Of a stretch of DNA of 64,000 bases, positions 16,654 through 25,776 are shown piece by piece (position 1 is the first letter of the stretch; each line of letters begins with the position of its first letter). Position numbers and translations under genes: made by a program. The notes beneath the pieces were generated by a model. That model was not told the DNA's origin. It saw only the letters and a list, made by a program, of their open reading frames with translations, and searched no databases. Source of the stretch: Rhizobium sp. BK650 (lineage in GTDB: Bacteria > Pseudomonadota > Alphaproteobacteria > Rhizobiales > Rhizobiaceae); assembly GCF_014195325.1 (NCBI RefSeq), contig NZ_JACIBK010000006.1:248001-312000 (forward strand). The letters run 5' to 3'.

Positions 16654-17539
16654 GGCCGACTTTACCGACGAGTTCCGAAGCGCAGCCAAGGAACAGCTCA
16701 TGTATGCCATCACGGTTCTGGAAGAGCGGCCGGAAGGTGCCCATGAGGCGATCCACGCCTTTCGCAAGAATATGAAGCGGCTGCGTTCGCTCTATCGCCT
16801 GGTGTCCCGGGAGGCGCCGGATTTCCAGAAGCAGGAGAATGCTCGGCTCAAGGCCGCGGCGGGGTCGCTCTCGGCCATCCGCGATGCCGCAGCAATCGTC
16901 GGCACCGGCCGCTACCTGCAGGAGAATGCTCGCAGCACTGAAGAGACGGAGGCACTCGGTCGCATCGTTTCCGTCCTGGAAGCGCGTCGCGACTGGATGG
17001 CAGAAGCCGAGAGCGGCCTTGAACAACGGCTGCTCGATACCGCCGGCACGCTCCGGGATGCGATCGCAGCGCTCGACAATGTCATCTTCGACAAGAGCCG
17101 CCGCAAGAATGCCCGCATGTTGGCAAAAGGTTGGCGCCGGACGGCATCACGTGCAAAGCAAGCGCTGGATGCCTGTCATGAGGATGCAGCAGCTGAAGAC
17201 TTCCACGAGCTGCGCAAGCGCACCTATGACTATCGCCTCTATCACGCCCTTCTTCGCGATCTCTGGCCAAGCGCCATGAAGACAAAGCGCGACTTCGCCA
17301 AGGATCTTGTCGAACGCCTCGGTCACATCAATGATCTCTCCGTGCTTTCGGGTCTAGTCGAGTCAGAACCGCAGCTCTTCACCCGCAACGACGATCTCGC
17401 CCATCTGTTGGATGCGATCATCTTCCGCCAGCAGGAGGATCGGCGCGAAGCGCTGCTCAGCGCCGAAACGCTCTATGGTGACGATCCTGACGATGAAGCG
17501 CAGCGTCTGGAACTGCTCTGGGTGTCTGTCGGCAATTGA
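16631..17539 (+). CDS. CHAD-domain protein
   Basis: A 302-residue all-helical protein with the conserved histidine alpha-helical domain. Recognisable segments are GAHEAIHAFRKNMKRLRSLYRLV, ARDWMAEAE-like helices, and EDFHELRKRTYDYRLYH, whose His/Arg/Lys residues bind polyphosphate in characterised CHAD proteins. ATG 16631 is inside the CYTH gene; an earlier in-frame codon would add residues unlike the family. The CHAD partner probably recruits polyphosphate or its granules to the CYTH enzyme; that role is inferred from the pairing. Confidence 0.92.
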   Translation: MGYRIRPEADFTDEFRSAAKEQLMYAITVLEERPEGAHEAIHAFRKNMKRLRSLYRLVSREAPDFQKQENARLKAAAGSLSAIRDAAAIVGTGRYLQENARSTEETEALGRIVSVLEARRDWMAEAESGLEQRLLDTAGTLRDAIAALDNVIFDKSRRKNARMLAKGWRRTASRAKQALDACHEDAAAEDFHELRKRTYDYRLYHALLRDLWPSAMKTKRDFAKDLVERLGHINDLSVLSGLVESEPQLFTRNDDLAHLLDAIIFRQQEDRREALLSAETLYGDDPDDEAQRLELLWVSVGN

Positions 17540-17612
17540 TGCATTTGCTTGTTGACCTCAACTTTACATGAGGTCGCAGTCTCGGCCGGTCCATAAACCG
17601 AGCGAGGAAAAT

Positions 17613-18089
17613 ATGTCTGCAGACCATGCAACGACGCCCCAGATCCAGGGCATTTACGAAACCCACCTCACCGTCGCCGATCTAAGAATATCCATCCCGT
17701 TCTATCGCGACATTCTGGGCCTCGAATTTGCCGCGGAGTTTCCCGAGCGCCGCATCGCCTTCTTTTGGGTGGACGGCAAGAAGAACGCCATGCTGGGCCT
17801 CTGGGAAACCGGCACCGGCCCTTTGAAAATGCGCCTGCATATGGCCTTCCGTTTGTCCCAGGAGGAGATGATGCGGGCTCCGGCGTTGCTGATCGACAAG
17901 GGTCTGAAGCCGCATGGCTTTCATGGCGAGCCGATCACCGAACCCATCGTGATCGGCTGGGTGCCGGCGCTCTCGCTCTATTTCCACGATCCCGACGGGC
18001 ATTCTATCGAATTCCTGAGCGTGCTCGACGACGAGCCGAATGCGACTTTCGGCATGCGGTCCTATACGGAATGGAAGACCCTACGATAG
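17613..18089 (+). CDS. VOC-superfamily (glyoxalase/bleomycin resistance-like) protein
   Basis: A 158-residue vicinal-oxygen-chelate protein. The first repeat is [26 protein letters not shown] and the second ends with [16 protein letters not shown]. His and Glu in these repeats would bind the metal. Inner helix phrases ([15 protein letters not shown]) resemble ring-cleaving or fosfomycin-resistance relatives, but the substrate cannot be set. GCGAGG precedes ATG 17613. Separated from the CHAD gene by 73 bases and from trhO by a perfect inverted repeat. Confidence 0.87.
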   Translation: MSADHATTPQIQGIYETHLTVADLRISIPFYRDILGLEFAAEFPERRIAFFWVDGKKNAMLGLWETGTGPLKMRLHMAFRLSQEEMMRAPALLIDKGLKPHGFHGEPITEPIVIGWVPALSLYFHDPDGHSIEFLSVLDDEPNATFGMRSYTEWKTLR

Positions 18090-18106
18090 GTCGTGATCGC
18101 AAGGGA

Positions 18107-18137
18107 CGGACTTGCGTAATATCATTGCGCAAGTCCG
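18107..18137. promoter_or_regulatory. Perfect 10-bp inverted repeat upstream of trhO
   Basis: CGGACTTGCG (18107-18116) and CGCAAGTCCG (18128-18137) are exact complements with an 11-base centre. It follows the VOC gene and ends 23 bases before the trhO ATG. No T-run follows, so it may be an operator or leader hairpin rather than a simple terminator. Confidence 0.5.
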
Positions 18138-18160
18138 GCATATTCTGTATTTCCACGCGC

Positions 18161-19090
18161 ATGACCGACAATGCGATCCAGACAAGCCCGTTCCTCGTGG
18201 CAGCACTTTACCATTTCGTCTCGCTGCCGCGTTACGAAAGCCTTCAACAGCCCCTGCAAACGCTCTGTGAAGAGAATGGCATAAAGGGCACGATTTTGCT
18301 TGCTCATGAAGGCATCAACGGCACCATCGCAGGTCCGGATGCCGGCATCCGAACCGTGCTTGCCTTCCTGCGCGCCCAGCCGGAATTCGCCGCGCTTGAG
18401 CATAAGGAAAGCCACGCTTCAAAAATGCCTTTCCTGCGGATGAAGGTGAAGCTTAAAAAGGAAATCGTCACCATGGGCGTCGAGAACGTCGACCCCAACA
18501 AGGTAGTCGGAACCTATGTCGATCCTGCTGACTGGAATAGGCTGATCTCCGATCCCGATACGATCGTCATCGACACGCGCAACGACTACGAGACGGCCAT
18601 CGGCATCTTCCGCGGCGCGGTGGATCCGAAGACCAAGACGTTCCGTGAGTTCCCGGACTGGGTGCGCAACAATCCCGGCCTGCACAACAAGCCCAAGATC
18701 GCCATGTACTGCACCGGCGGCATCCGCTGCGAGAAGGCGACGGCTTTCATGAAGGAACAGGGTTTTGAGGAGGTCTATCACCTCAAGGGCGGCATTCTGA
18801 AATATCTGGAGGAAGTGCCACAGGAAGAAAGCCTCTGGGATGGCGCCTGCTTCGTCTTCGACGAGCGCGTTTCCGTCGAGCACGGTCTGAAGGAGGGTGA
18901 GCATAAGCTGTGCCATGCCTGCCGCAATCCGATCACGGCAGAAGAAGTCACCTCGCCCCATTACGAGGAAGGCGTTTCCTGCAGCAATTGCTACCACACG
19001 CGCAGTGAGGAAGACCGCCTGCGCTATCGCCAGCGCCAGCATCAGATCGCGCTCGCCAAGAAGCGCGGCCAGAAGCATATGGGTACATAA
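18161..19090 (+). CDS. trhO: tRNA uridine(34) hydroxylase, rhodanese-type
   Basis: TrhO/YceA family: oxygen-dependent hydroxylation of uridine 34 in certain tRNAs to 5-hydroxyuridine. The 309 residues have an N-terminal acylphosphatase-like domain ([17 protein letters not shown]), then a rhodanese domain with the active cysteine Cys184 in [12 protein letters not shown], and a C-terminal cysteine pair region (CHACRNP ... CSNCYH) that looks like a zinc ribbon. The ATG at 18161 has no strong ribosome site and lies just after an inverted repeat, so translation may be controlled. Stop is 9 bases from the convergent diguanylate cyclase gene. Confidence 0.95.
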   Translation: MTDNAIQTSPFLVAALYHFVSLPRYESLQQPLQTLCEENGIKGTILLAHEGINGTIAGPDAGIRTVLAFLRAQPEFAALEHKESHASKMPFLRMKVKLKKEIVTMGVENVDPNKVVGTYVDPADWNRLISDPDTIVIDTRNDYETAIGIFRGAVDPKTKTFREFPDWVRNNPGLHNKPKIAMYCTGGIRCEKATAFMKEQGFEEVYHLKGGILKYLEEVPQEESLWDGACFVFDERVSVEHGLKEGEHKLCHACRNPITAEEVTSPHYEEGVSCSNCYHTRSEEDRLRYRQRQHQIALAKKRGQKHMGT

Positions 19091-19099
19091 AGCGCCGAT

Positions 19100-21292
19100 T
19101 CACCCGGCTATCCGGCGCAGGACCCGTGCTTCGCGCCGCTCCCGCAACAGGTCGTTGATCTGATCGGCCACCATCGGCTTTCCGAAGAAATAGCCTTGCA
19201 GGCAGTCACAACCGAAGAGGCGCAGCGCGACCGCCTGCTCTTCCGTCTCGATTCCCTCCGCCGTGACGGGAATGTCGAGCGCACGCGCGAGTGCCACGGT
19301 CGCCTGCAGCATTTCGCGCTGCCTGCTGTCGGTGGTGATATCTGTCACCAGCGAACGATCGATCTTGATGCGGTCGAAGCCGAACTGACGCAGATAGCCG
19401 ATCGATGAGAAACCCGAGCCGAAGTCATCGAGCGCTACCTTCACGCCAAGCGACTTCAGCCGCTCGATCGACTGGCGTGTACGCTGCGGATTCTGGATCA
19501 TATAGCCTTCGGTGATTTCGAGCGTGACGCGACTAGCCTCGATCTCCGTCTGCTTCAGGACATAGCGAACGTAATCGGTGAAGGCCGGATTGCGGAACTG
19601 GCCCGGTGAAACGTTGACTGAGATCTTCAGCTCCGGCCACTGCTTTGCAGTTTCGCAGGCCTTGCGCAACACGAAAAGACCGAGGGATTCGATGAGTCCG
19701 CTGGTCTCGGCGATCGGAATGAAAATCTCGGGCGAAACCGGACCGTGGCCCGGCCGGTTCCAGCGCACAAGCGCCTCCACGCCATTCATCTCATGCGTCG
19801 TGGCATCGACGAGCGGCTGATAGGCTAGCGTGAGATCGCCGCTTTCGATGGCGATACGCAGATCAAGCTCCAGCGCGTTGCGTTGTGCGCGATCTGTATC
19901 CATTACCGGATCGTAGAGCGTCATACGGGCGCGGCCGGCTTCCTTCGCCTTATACATGGCCAAATCGGCGCGACGCACCAACTCCTCTCGACCGATCGAA
20001 CCAAGCGACGACATCGCGATGCCGATGCTGGCGCCGACCACGACGATACGACGGCCGACTTCGAGCGGCTCGGCAAGGAAATCGAGAATCTGCTCCGCAA
20101 GTTGCAGGGCCGCCGCATTCTCGGCATCCGAAAGGAAAGCGATCGCGAATTCATCACCGCCGATGCGCGCGAGCACGGCATCACGAGGGATCAACACGTC
20201 CAGCCCCGCCGCAACAGCGCGGATCAACTGGTCGCCGGTGCCGTGGCCGTAGCTGTCGTTGACTTCCTTGAAACCGTCGAGATCGAGATAGAGCAGCAGG
20301 ACGTTCCGCTTCGCCTGCCGCGCTTCCGCAACGAAGGCGTCGACCGCCAGTCCCAGGCCGTCGCGGTTGGAAAGGCCGCTCAGCCGATCGCGAAGCGCTT
20401 CTTCACGCGCGCTGTTTTCCTCCGCTTTCAGGCGTCGTCCCGCCAGCCAGCCGATGATGAGGAGGACGACGAAGAACAAGCCGACAAGACCAAGCGCCTC
20501 GATGACCATCGGTCGGACCTGCGCATAGCCGATATCGCCGGGCGAACGCGAAACCCAGACAAGCTTGCCAAGAACCGCGCGAGCGGGATCTGCGATTTCC
20601 ACCGAATAGGCCGAGGCAAAATTCGCAGGCACCAGCCGCAACCCGTTCAACACGTAGGTGGTGCCGAGAGCGGTTATCTTTTCCTCGTCGAGATGTCGGG
20701 CGAAAATCAGATACCGATGCTGACCGGCAGGCTTATCAAGCTCACCTGACTTCTCTCGCACAAGCGCGATACCGACGGCGGCAATGCCTCTCGCGGTCTT
20801 GATGAAACCGGTAGCTTCCGGCTTTTCGCCGGCATCAGGCCCCCGAACCTTGTCCAGAAGCCGCCAAAGCGAGGGGGAGAAGAAATCAGTGACCGGCATC
20901 TGCATGGGCAAGCCGTCCTGATAGGACATAACGGTTTTCTTCTGGTCGTCAATAACGATGGCCATGTCGAAGAGAGGGCTGTTGAGGGACATCTCACCGT
21001 AGTTGCTGATCGTCCACGCCATGCCCCCAGGATCGTAGACATTCGCTGCCGCGTCATCCCAGGCGGCGTAGTCGTCAAGCGTGGCGGCAAGCTGATCTTC
21101 GAAGGTCTTGAGTGCGCCGACTGTGGTTTCGCGCGAGCGCTCATCGTCCAGCACATTGGCATTTTCGGAAACGCGCTCTAACGCCGTCAACACCATGATC
21201 GTGACGATGGCGACAATGATTGCGAAGGAAAAAAGCACGCCAGTCACCGTGGTATGGCGACCCAAACCTGATCCGTTGCTTCTAGACCTCAT
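19100..21292 (-). CDS. CHASE4-GGDEF-EAL c-di-GMP signalling protein
   Basis: A 730-residue inner-membrane protein that makes and/or degrades cyclic di-GMP. Two membrane segments (about 17-37 and 264-285) enclose a periplasmic CHASE4-type sensor (residues 40-260, DYAAWDDAAANVYD). The GGDEF motif at 378-382 is intact, as is the EAL motif at 506-508 with DDFG at 622-625 and EGIETEEQ. Both active sites therefore look competent. No RxxD inhibitory site stands just before GGDEF. It is divergent from a MarR gene; no operon partner on its strand. Confidence 0.95.
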   Translation of the reverse strand: MRSRSNGSGLGRHTTVTGVLFSFAIIVAIVTIMVLTALERVSENANVLDDERSRETTVGALKTFEDQLAATLDDYAAWDDAAANVYDPGGMAWTISNYGEMSLNSPLFDMAIVIDDQKKTVMSYQDGLPMQMPVTDFFSPSLWRLLDKVRGPDAGEKPEATGFIKTARGIAAVGIALVREKSGELDKPAGQHRYLIFARHLDEEKITALGTTYVLNGLRLVPANFASAYSVEIADPARAVLGKLVWVSRSPGDIGYAQVRPMVIEALGLVGLFFVVLLIIGWLAGRRLKAEENSAREEALRDRLSGLSNRDGLGLAVDAFVAEARQAKRNVLLLYLDLDGFKEVNDSYGHGTGDQLIRAVAAGLDVLIPRDAVLARIGGDEFAIAFLSDAENAAALQLAEQILDFLAEPLEVGRRIVVVGASIGIAMSSLGSIGREELVRRADLAMYKAKEAGRARMTLYDPVMDTDRAQRNALELDLRIAIESGDLTLAYQPLVDATTHEMNGVEALVRWNRPGHGPVSPEIFIPIAETSGLIESLGLFVLRKACETAKQWPELKISVNVSPGQFRNPAFTDYVRYVLKQTEIEASRVTLEITEGYMIQNPQRTRQSIERLKSLGVKVALDDFGSGFSSIGYLRQFGFDRIKIDRSLVTDITTDSRQREMLQATVALARALDIPVTAEGIETEEQAVALRLFGCDCLQGYFFGKPMVADQINDLLRERREARVLRRIAG

Positions 21293-21422
21293 GACTGCGG
21301 CAATTCATACAACTCCCCGTTCGAGAAACCTTCGCAGTCAACGGTCAAGAAACGCTTAAAATCATGAGAACAATCGGGAATCTGGCTCCGGATTTATGCT
21401 CAACTTGCCTGCCTTCGACATG

Positions 21423-21454
21423 TTGACAACTAGTTTACATTTCGGTAACTAGTT
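21423..21454. promoter_or_regulatory. Promoter with two AACTAGTT operators before the MarR gene
   Basis: Two identical 8-bp palindromes AACTAGTT at 21428-21435 and 21447-21454 are 19 bases apart. A consensus -35 box TTGACA (21423-21428) overlaps the first, and TAACTA 17 bases later overlaps the second. The layout fits autorepression by the MarR protein encoded 31 bases downstream. Confidence 0.6.
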
Positions 21455-21484
21455 TCCATAATTCAAAATGAGGAAGAGCAAATC

Positions 21485-21955
21485 GTGAAGCGAACGATTG
21501 AGGCGGACCTGCTGACGGATATCATGTTGATGGTCTTTCGCATCAACGGGCGACTATTGGATGGTGGCGACAGACTAGGCGCGCCGCTGAACCTCACCAG
21601 CGCCCGCTGGCAGGTACTGGGCGCGATCTCGCTGTCTTCCGCAAGCGTCACCGTCCCAGCAATCGCCGAAATGATGGGCATGACGCGGCAAGGGGCGCAG
21701 AAACAGGTGAATAAGCTGGAAGAAGACGGCTTCATCGAGAAGCGGACGAACCCGCGCCATCAGCGCTCGCCCTTTTATGTGCTGACACCGCAGGGCGCAG
21801 AGAGCTATGCGCGGATAACCGATCTTCATACAGGCTGGGCAAACAGGCTAGCCAATGGGCTGGACGCGCCTGATCTCCGGGCCGCGCTTGCTCTCCTGAA
21901 CAGTTTCGACCAACGGCTGGCGCTGGACGCCACGGAAAGCGAGGAGCGGACATGA
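21485..21955 (+). CDS. MarR-family regulator
   Basis: A 156-residue winged-helix regulator. Core segments: LTSARWQVLGAI, VPAIAEMMGMTRQGAQKQVNKLEEDGFIEK and the wing NPRHQRSPFYVLTPQG. The start is GTG 21485 with AGGAAG upstream. It overlaps the next gene by four bases (ATGA), so the membrane protein downstream is translationally coupled and is its likely target. Twin palindromes at the promoter suggest it represses its own operon. Confidence 0.92.
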   Translation: MKRTIEADLLTDIMLMVFRINGRLLDGGDRLGAPLNLTSARWQVLGAISLSSASVTVPAIAEMMGMTRQGAQKQVNKLEEDGFIEKRTNPRHQRSPFYVLTPQGAESYARITDLHTGWANRLANGLDAPDLRAALALLNSFDQRLALDATESEERT

Positions 21956-22416
21956 AAACGATCATTCATGCCAGTGCAGGCACTGTGGCCATGATCCTGA
22001 TTGCGAATTTCCTCACCGCAACGCTGATCTCCGAACTTCTTCTGGATGAGACCGCCATCCTTACAGTCAAGGAGGCAATCCTTATCGGCCTCTGTCTGTT
22101 GATTCCAGCGATGGCAATCACCGGCGGCAGCGGCTTGTCGCTCGCCCGCAGCCGCCATTCACCGGCTATCGACAGGAAGCGCAGGCGGATGAAGATCATA
22201 GCCGCCAACGGGCTGCTCATTTTGCTGCCCTTGGCGATCCTGCTTTATATGCGCGCCGCGGCAGGTCTGTTCGATGGTCTTTTCTACGCAATGCAGGCGC
22301 TGGAAGTGCTGGCAGGATCAGTCCAGCTTGCACTGCTTTGCCGGAACTTCCGCGACGGGCGGAAGATGACGAAAGGCAAACGGCTCGCTATGGCAAAGAC
22401 GCTGCGCACGGTTTGA
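21952..22416 (+). CDS. Four-helix membrane protein, unknown function
   Basis: A 154-residue integral membrane protein with about four hydrophobic segments (near residues 8-30, 40-60, 83-103 and 108-130) and a basic C-terminal tail (RDGRKMTKGKRLAMAK). Its ATG overlaps the MarR stop. A MarR-controlled small membrane protein is often involved in stress or drug response, but nothing in the sequence shows the activity. No family recognised with confidence. Confidence 0.75.
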   Translation: MKTIIHASAGTVAMILIANFLTATLISELLLDETAILTVKEAILIGLCLLIPAMAITGGSGLSLARSRHSPAIDRKRRRMKIIAANGLLILLPLAILLYMRAAAGLFDGLFYAMQALEVLAGSVQLALLCRNFRDGRKMTKGKRLAMAKTLRTV

Positions 22417-22456
22417 AACGGCGGAGCACCTATGCCCCGCCGGAAATCTGCCGATC

Positions 22457-23830
22457 TCAGACGGCCTTATGGTTGCCCTTCGGGAACTGGCTCGCCAATT
22501 CGCGATACCACTTGCCGCTCTTCTTGACCGTGCGGACCTGCGTTTCGTAATCCACATGAACGAGCCCGAAGCGCATGCGATAGCCCTCGGCCCATTCGAA
22601 ATTGTCCATCAGGCTCCAGGCGAAATAGCCGCGCATCGGATAACCGTCCTTGATCAGGTCGGCGACGACATCGAGATGATCGCTGACATAGTCAAGGCGC
22701 ATCACGTCATCGACCTCGCCATTGACGACGCCGGTATTGTCGCAGGCGCCATTCTCCGTGATGTAGCATTCCGGCAGGTCGTAGCGACGGTAGAGGTCTT
22801 CGACGAGTAGCTTCAAGCCCGGCGAATAGACCTCCCAGCCGATATCGGTCTTCACATCGCTTGCCGGAGGCGCTTCCATAGTCCACGGGAAGTCGCCCTT
22901 GCGGCTTGCGTCGTCAGCGACGCGTTCCGGCTTGTAATAGTTGAGGCCCCACCAGTCGAGTTTCTGGTTGATGATCTTGAGATCGCCATCCTCGATGATG
23001 GGCATGCGATCGCCGAGCGCTTCGACGAACTCCTTGGGATACTCGCCCTTGAAGACCGGATCAAAGAAAGCGCCGTTGTGGAACTGATGTGCGCGTTCGC
23101 CGGCGGCGAGATCGGCAGCACTATCGGAGCCCGGAATGATCGAGGAGGCATTGAGCACCAGACCAACAGGCACATTCGGCGCCTCCGAACGGATAGCTTC
23201 GACGCCGAGACCATGCGCCAGGTTCATGTAGTGCATGGCGTGAAGAGCCGCCTGCATGTTTCGCTCGCCCGGCGCATGAATGCCGTAGAGATGGCTGAGC
23301 CAGACGATGCACCAGGGTTCGTTGAAAGTGGCAACGCTGTCGAGACGATCACCGAGACGGCTCATGACCGTCTTCGCGTAACGCTGATAGGCATAGGCAG
23401 TCGACCGCGCCGTCCAGCCGCCGTCCCCAGCGAGCAATAGCGGCAGATCCCAATGATAGAGTGTGGCAAAAGTCTTGATGCCGCGCGCCTTGCAGCCATC
23501 GACAAGGCGGTCGTAAAAATCGAGGCCCTTCTCATTCACCGGGCCTGTGCCATCGGGGATGATGCGCGGCCAGGCGATCGAGAAGCGATAGGCGTCAACG
23601 CCCATCTCCTTGATGAGATCCAGATCCTGCTCCAGCCGGTTATAGTGGTCGCAGGCGACATCGCCGTTGTCGCGATTATGGACGCGACCGGGCATGTTGC
23701 AGAAGGCATCCCAGATGGACGGCTTGCGGCCATCGGCCCGGCTGGCGCCTTCGATCTGGAAGGCGGCGGTGGCCACACCGAAGGTGAAATCGCCGGGGAA
23801 GCGGTCGGCAAGCATTTTCGGATCGATCAT
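22457..23830 (-). CDS. Beta-glucosidase, glycoside hydrolase family 1
   Basis: Retaining GH1 beta-glucosidase of 457 residues, hydrolysing beta-linked glucosides such as cellobiose; no signal peptide, so cytoplasmic. Acid/base Glu171 lies in TFNEPW and the nucleophile Glu359 in YITENG. The start MIDPKMLADRFPGDFTFGVATAAFQIEG is typical of the family N-terminus. The enzyme closely fits the Agrobacterium Abg type in length. It is transcribed alone, convergent with the MarR operon, with a 241-base upstream region that shows no clear operator. Confidence 0.95.
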   Translation of the reverse strand: MIDPKMLADRFPGDFTFGVATAAFQIEGASRADGRKPSIWDAFCNMPGRVHNRDNGDVACDHYNRLEQDLDLIKEMGVDAYRFSIAWPRIIPDGTGPVNEKGLDFYDRLVDGCKARGIKTFATLYHWDLPLLLAGDGGWTARSTAYAYQRYAKTVMSRLGDRLDSVATFNEPWCIVWLSHLYGIHAPGERNMQAALHAMHYMNLAHGLGVEAIRSEAPNVPVGLVLNASSIIPGSDSAADLAAGERAHQFHNGAFFDPVFKGEYPKEFVEALGDRMPIIEDGDLKIINQKLDWWGLNYYKPERVADDASRKGDFPWTMEAPPASDVKTDIGWEVYSPGLKLLVEDLYRRYDLPECYITENGACDNTGVVNGEVDDVMRLDYVSDHLDVVADLIKDGYPMRGYFAWSLMDNFEWAEGYRMRFGLVHVDYETQVRTVKKSGKWYRELASQFPKGNHKAV

Positions 23831-24071
23831 CTGTAAATCCCATCTCTCAGGTTATGGACTGACCGTTTGCGTGCGGTTTAGCCAAGCCTGATGGCAAAGT
23901 ACAGGCCGGCAGACGAAAAACTGCAACGTTACAGTAAGAAACGATGGAGCGCGGCAAGCCTGCCACAGCTCTTGTTACCGGATCTCATAACGCCAATGTC
24001 AGCAGTCGTGATTTGCTGTCACGGACGCAGTCCTTACACCGGGAAAGGCATCACAATATGAAAGGAAACGA

Positions 24072-24479
24072 ATGCTCTCGTCGATCCATCTGCTGCAGCC
24101 GCATCTCCTGAGCCTGCTGCGCATCGTCTCGTCCCTCGTGCTTTTCAGCTACGGAACGCAAAAGATCCTGCATTTCCCGGCCGCGGCGAGCGTGCCGCCC
24201 GTCGGATCGCTTTCCTGGGTTGCCGGCCTTCTCGAACTCACCCTCGGGTTCCTGGTGCTCATCGGTTTCCAAACCCCCATAGCGGCCTTCGTGCTTTCCG
24301 GCCTAATGGCCTTTGCCTATTTCATCGGCCATGCGTCGAAGAGCTTCTTTCCGGCGCAGAATGGCGGTGTTGCCGCAATCCTGTTCTGCTTCGTCTTCCT
24401 CTATCTGGTCGCCGCCGGTGCCGGCTCCTTCAGCGTCGATAACCTGGTGAAGCGCGGCCGTACTGAAATTGCGGCCTGA
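24072..24479 (+). CDS. DoxX-family membrane protein
   Basis: A 135-residue protein with four hydrophobic segments in the DoxX pattern (LRIVSSLVLFSYGTQKILHFP, GSLSWVAGLLELTLGFLVLIG, PIAAFVLSGLMAFAYFIGH, AAILFCFVFLYLVAAGAGS). It ends with SFSVDNLVKRG, nearly the same as the second DoxX protein in this window. The family is linked to quinone or thiol redox chemistry but most members are uncharacterised. A strong terminator follows it. Confidence 0.9.
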   Translation: MLSSIHLLQPHLLSLLRIVSSLVLFSYGTQKILHFPAAASVPPVGSLSWVAGLLELTLGFLVLIGFQTPIAAFVLSGLMAFAYFIGHASKSFFPAQNGGVAAILFCFVFLYLVAAGAGSFSVDNLVKRGRTEIAA

Positions 24480-24494
24480 TTTCCACAAAGCGCA

Positions 24495-24531
24495 AACGCC
24501 GGAGCGATATCGAACCGCCCCGGCGTTTTTT
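24495..24531 (+). terminator. Rho-independent terminator after doxX-like gene
   Basis: AACGCCGG (24495-24502) pairs with CCGGCGTT (24520-24527), continuing directly into TTTTTT. Strong layout. Confidence 0.85.
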
Positions 24532-24560
24532 GACCATACGAGCCTGATCGGCGCGTAAAC

Positions 24561-25748
24561 TTAGACCTTGACCCAGGCGCCGTTGCGCTTGGATGAAGCC
24601 ACGCAGGCTTCGACGAAGGCGACACCCTTCACACCGTCGTCGACGGTCGGGTAGACCACAGCCTTGTCGACCGCCTCTCCCTTCTTGTGAGCGTTGATAG
24701 CGTGTGCGGCTTCTGTATAGATCGTCGCAAAGGCTTCGAGATAACCTTCCGGATGGCCCGAGGGGATGCGAGAAACGCGGGCGGCGGCAGCGCCGGAGCC
24801 GGCGCCGTTGCGGGTAATCAGCCGCTTGGGTTCGCCGAACGGCGTGTACCAGAGATAGTTCGGATCGGCCTGAACCCATTCGATACCACCCTTGGTACCG
24901 TAAACGCGCACCTTGAGACCATTCTCATGACCCGGAGCCACCTGGCTGCACCAGAGCATGCCCTTCGCAGGTTTTTCCGAACCCTTGGCCTTGAAGCGCA
25001 GCATCACATGAGCGTTGTCGTCGAGACGGCGGCCCGGCACGAAGCTGTCGAGATCGGCGGCAAGGCTGTCGAGTTCGAGGCCCGTGATGAACGAAGCCAG
25101 GTTATAGGCATGCGTGCCGATATCGCCGGTCGAACCGCCGACACCCGACTGCGCCGGGTCGGTGCGCCATGCGGCCTGCTTCTGGCCGGACTGTTCGATC
25201 GCCTCGGTCAGCCAGTCCTGCGGATATTCGGCCTGGACGATACGGATATCGCCGAGCTCGCCATTGGCGATCATCTCGCGCGCCTGACGAACCATCGGAT
25301 AGCCGGTGTAGTTGTGCGTCAGGATGAACAGCGCGCCGCTTTCGTCGGCAACCTTCTTCAGCTTCTTGGCGTCGGCAAGATTCGAGGTCAATGGCTTGTC
25401 GCAAATGACATGAATGCCGCGGCGCAGGAACTCCTTGGCGGCGTCATAATGCACGTGGTTCGGCGTCACGATGGAAACAGCTTCGATGCCGTTCTTCAGC
25501 TTCGCCTCGCGGATCGCCATTTCCCGATAGCTGGAATAGGTGCGCGACGGATCGAGACCGAGATCGCGGCCGGACTGGACAGCCTTTTCGGGCGTCGACG
25601 ACAGCGCGCCGGCAATTAGATCGTACTGGTCGTCGATGCGCGCAGCGATACGATGGACGGCGCCGATAAAGGCCCCTGCCCCGCCGCCCACCATGCCAAG
25701 CCGGATGCGCGGCTCGCGGGCCTGTTCGGATGATGCTTCGATTGCCAT
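24561..25748 (-). CDS. Gfo/Idh/MocA-family oxidoreductase
   Basis: NAD(P)-dependent sugar or sugar-derivative dehydrogenase, 395 residues. The Rossmann motif is LGMVGGGAGAFIG near residue 17; the dinucleotide and catalytic region shows TPNHVHYDAAKEFLRRG, ICDKPLT (the EKP-equivalent lysine), and GDIGTHAYNLA with the catalytic His. The QDWLTEA..WRTDP segment is seen in a sugar-dehydrogenase subgroup. GAGGAG is 7 bases before ATG 25748. It follows the TIM-barrel isomerase gene by 28 bases; together they probably process the sugar imported by the adjacent transporter. Substrate unknown. Confidence 0.93.
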   Translation of the reverse strand: MAIEASSEQAREPRIRLGMVGGGAGAFIGAVHRIAARIDDQYDLIAGALSSTPEKAVQSGRDLGLDPSRTYSSYREMAIREAKLKNGIEAVSIVTPNHVHYDAAKEFLRRGIHVICDKPLTSNLADAKKLKKVADESGALFILTHNYTGYPMVRQAREMIANGELGDIRIVQAEYPQDWLTEAIEQSGQKQAAWRTDPAQSGVGGSTGDIGTHAYNLASFITGLELDSLAADLDSFVPGRRLDDNAHVMLRFKAKGSEKPAKGMLWCSQVAPGHENGLKVRVYGTKGGIEWVQADPNYLWYTPFGEPKRLITRNGAGSGAAAARVSRIPSGHPEGYLEAFATIYTEAAHAINAHKKGEAVDKAVVYPTVDDGVKGVAFVEACVASSKRNGAWVKV

Positions 25749-25776
25749 AATATTCTCCTCGAATCTCGAAACCGGC

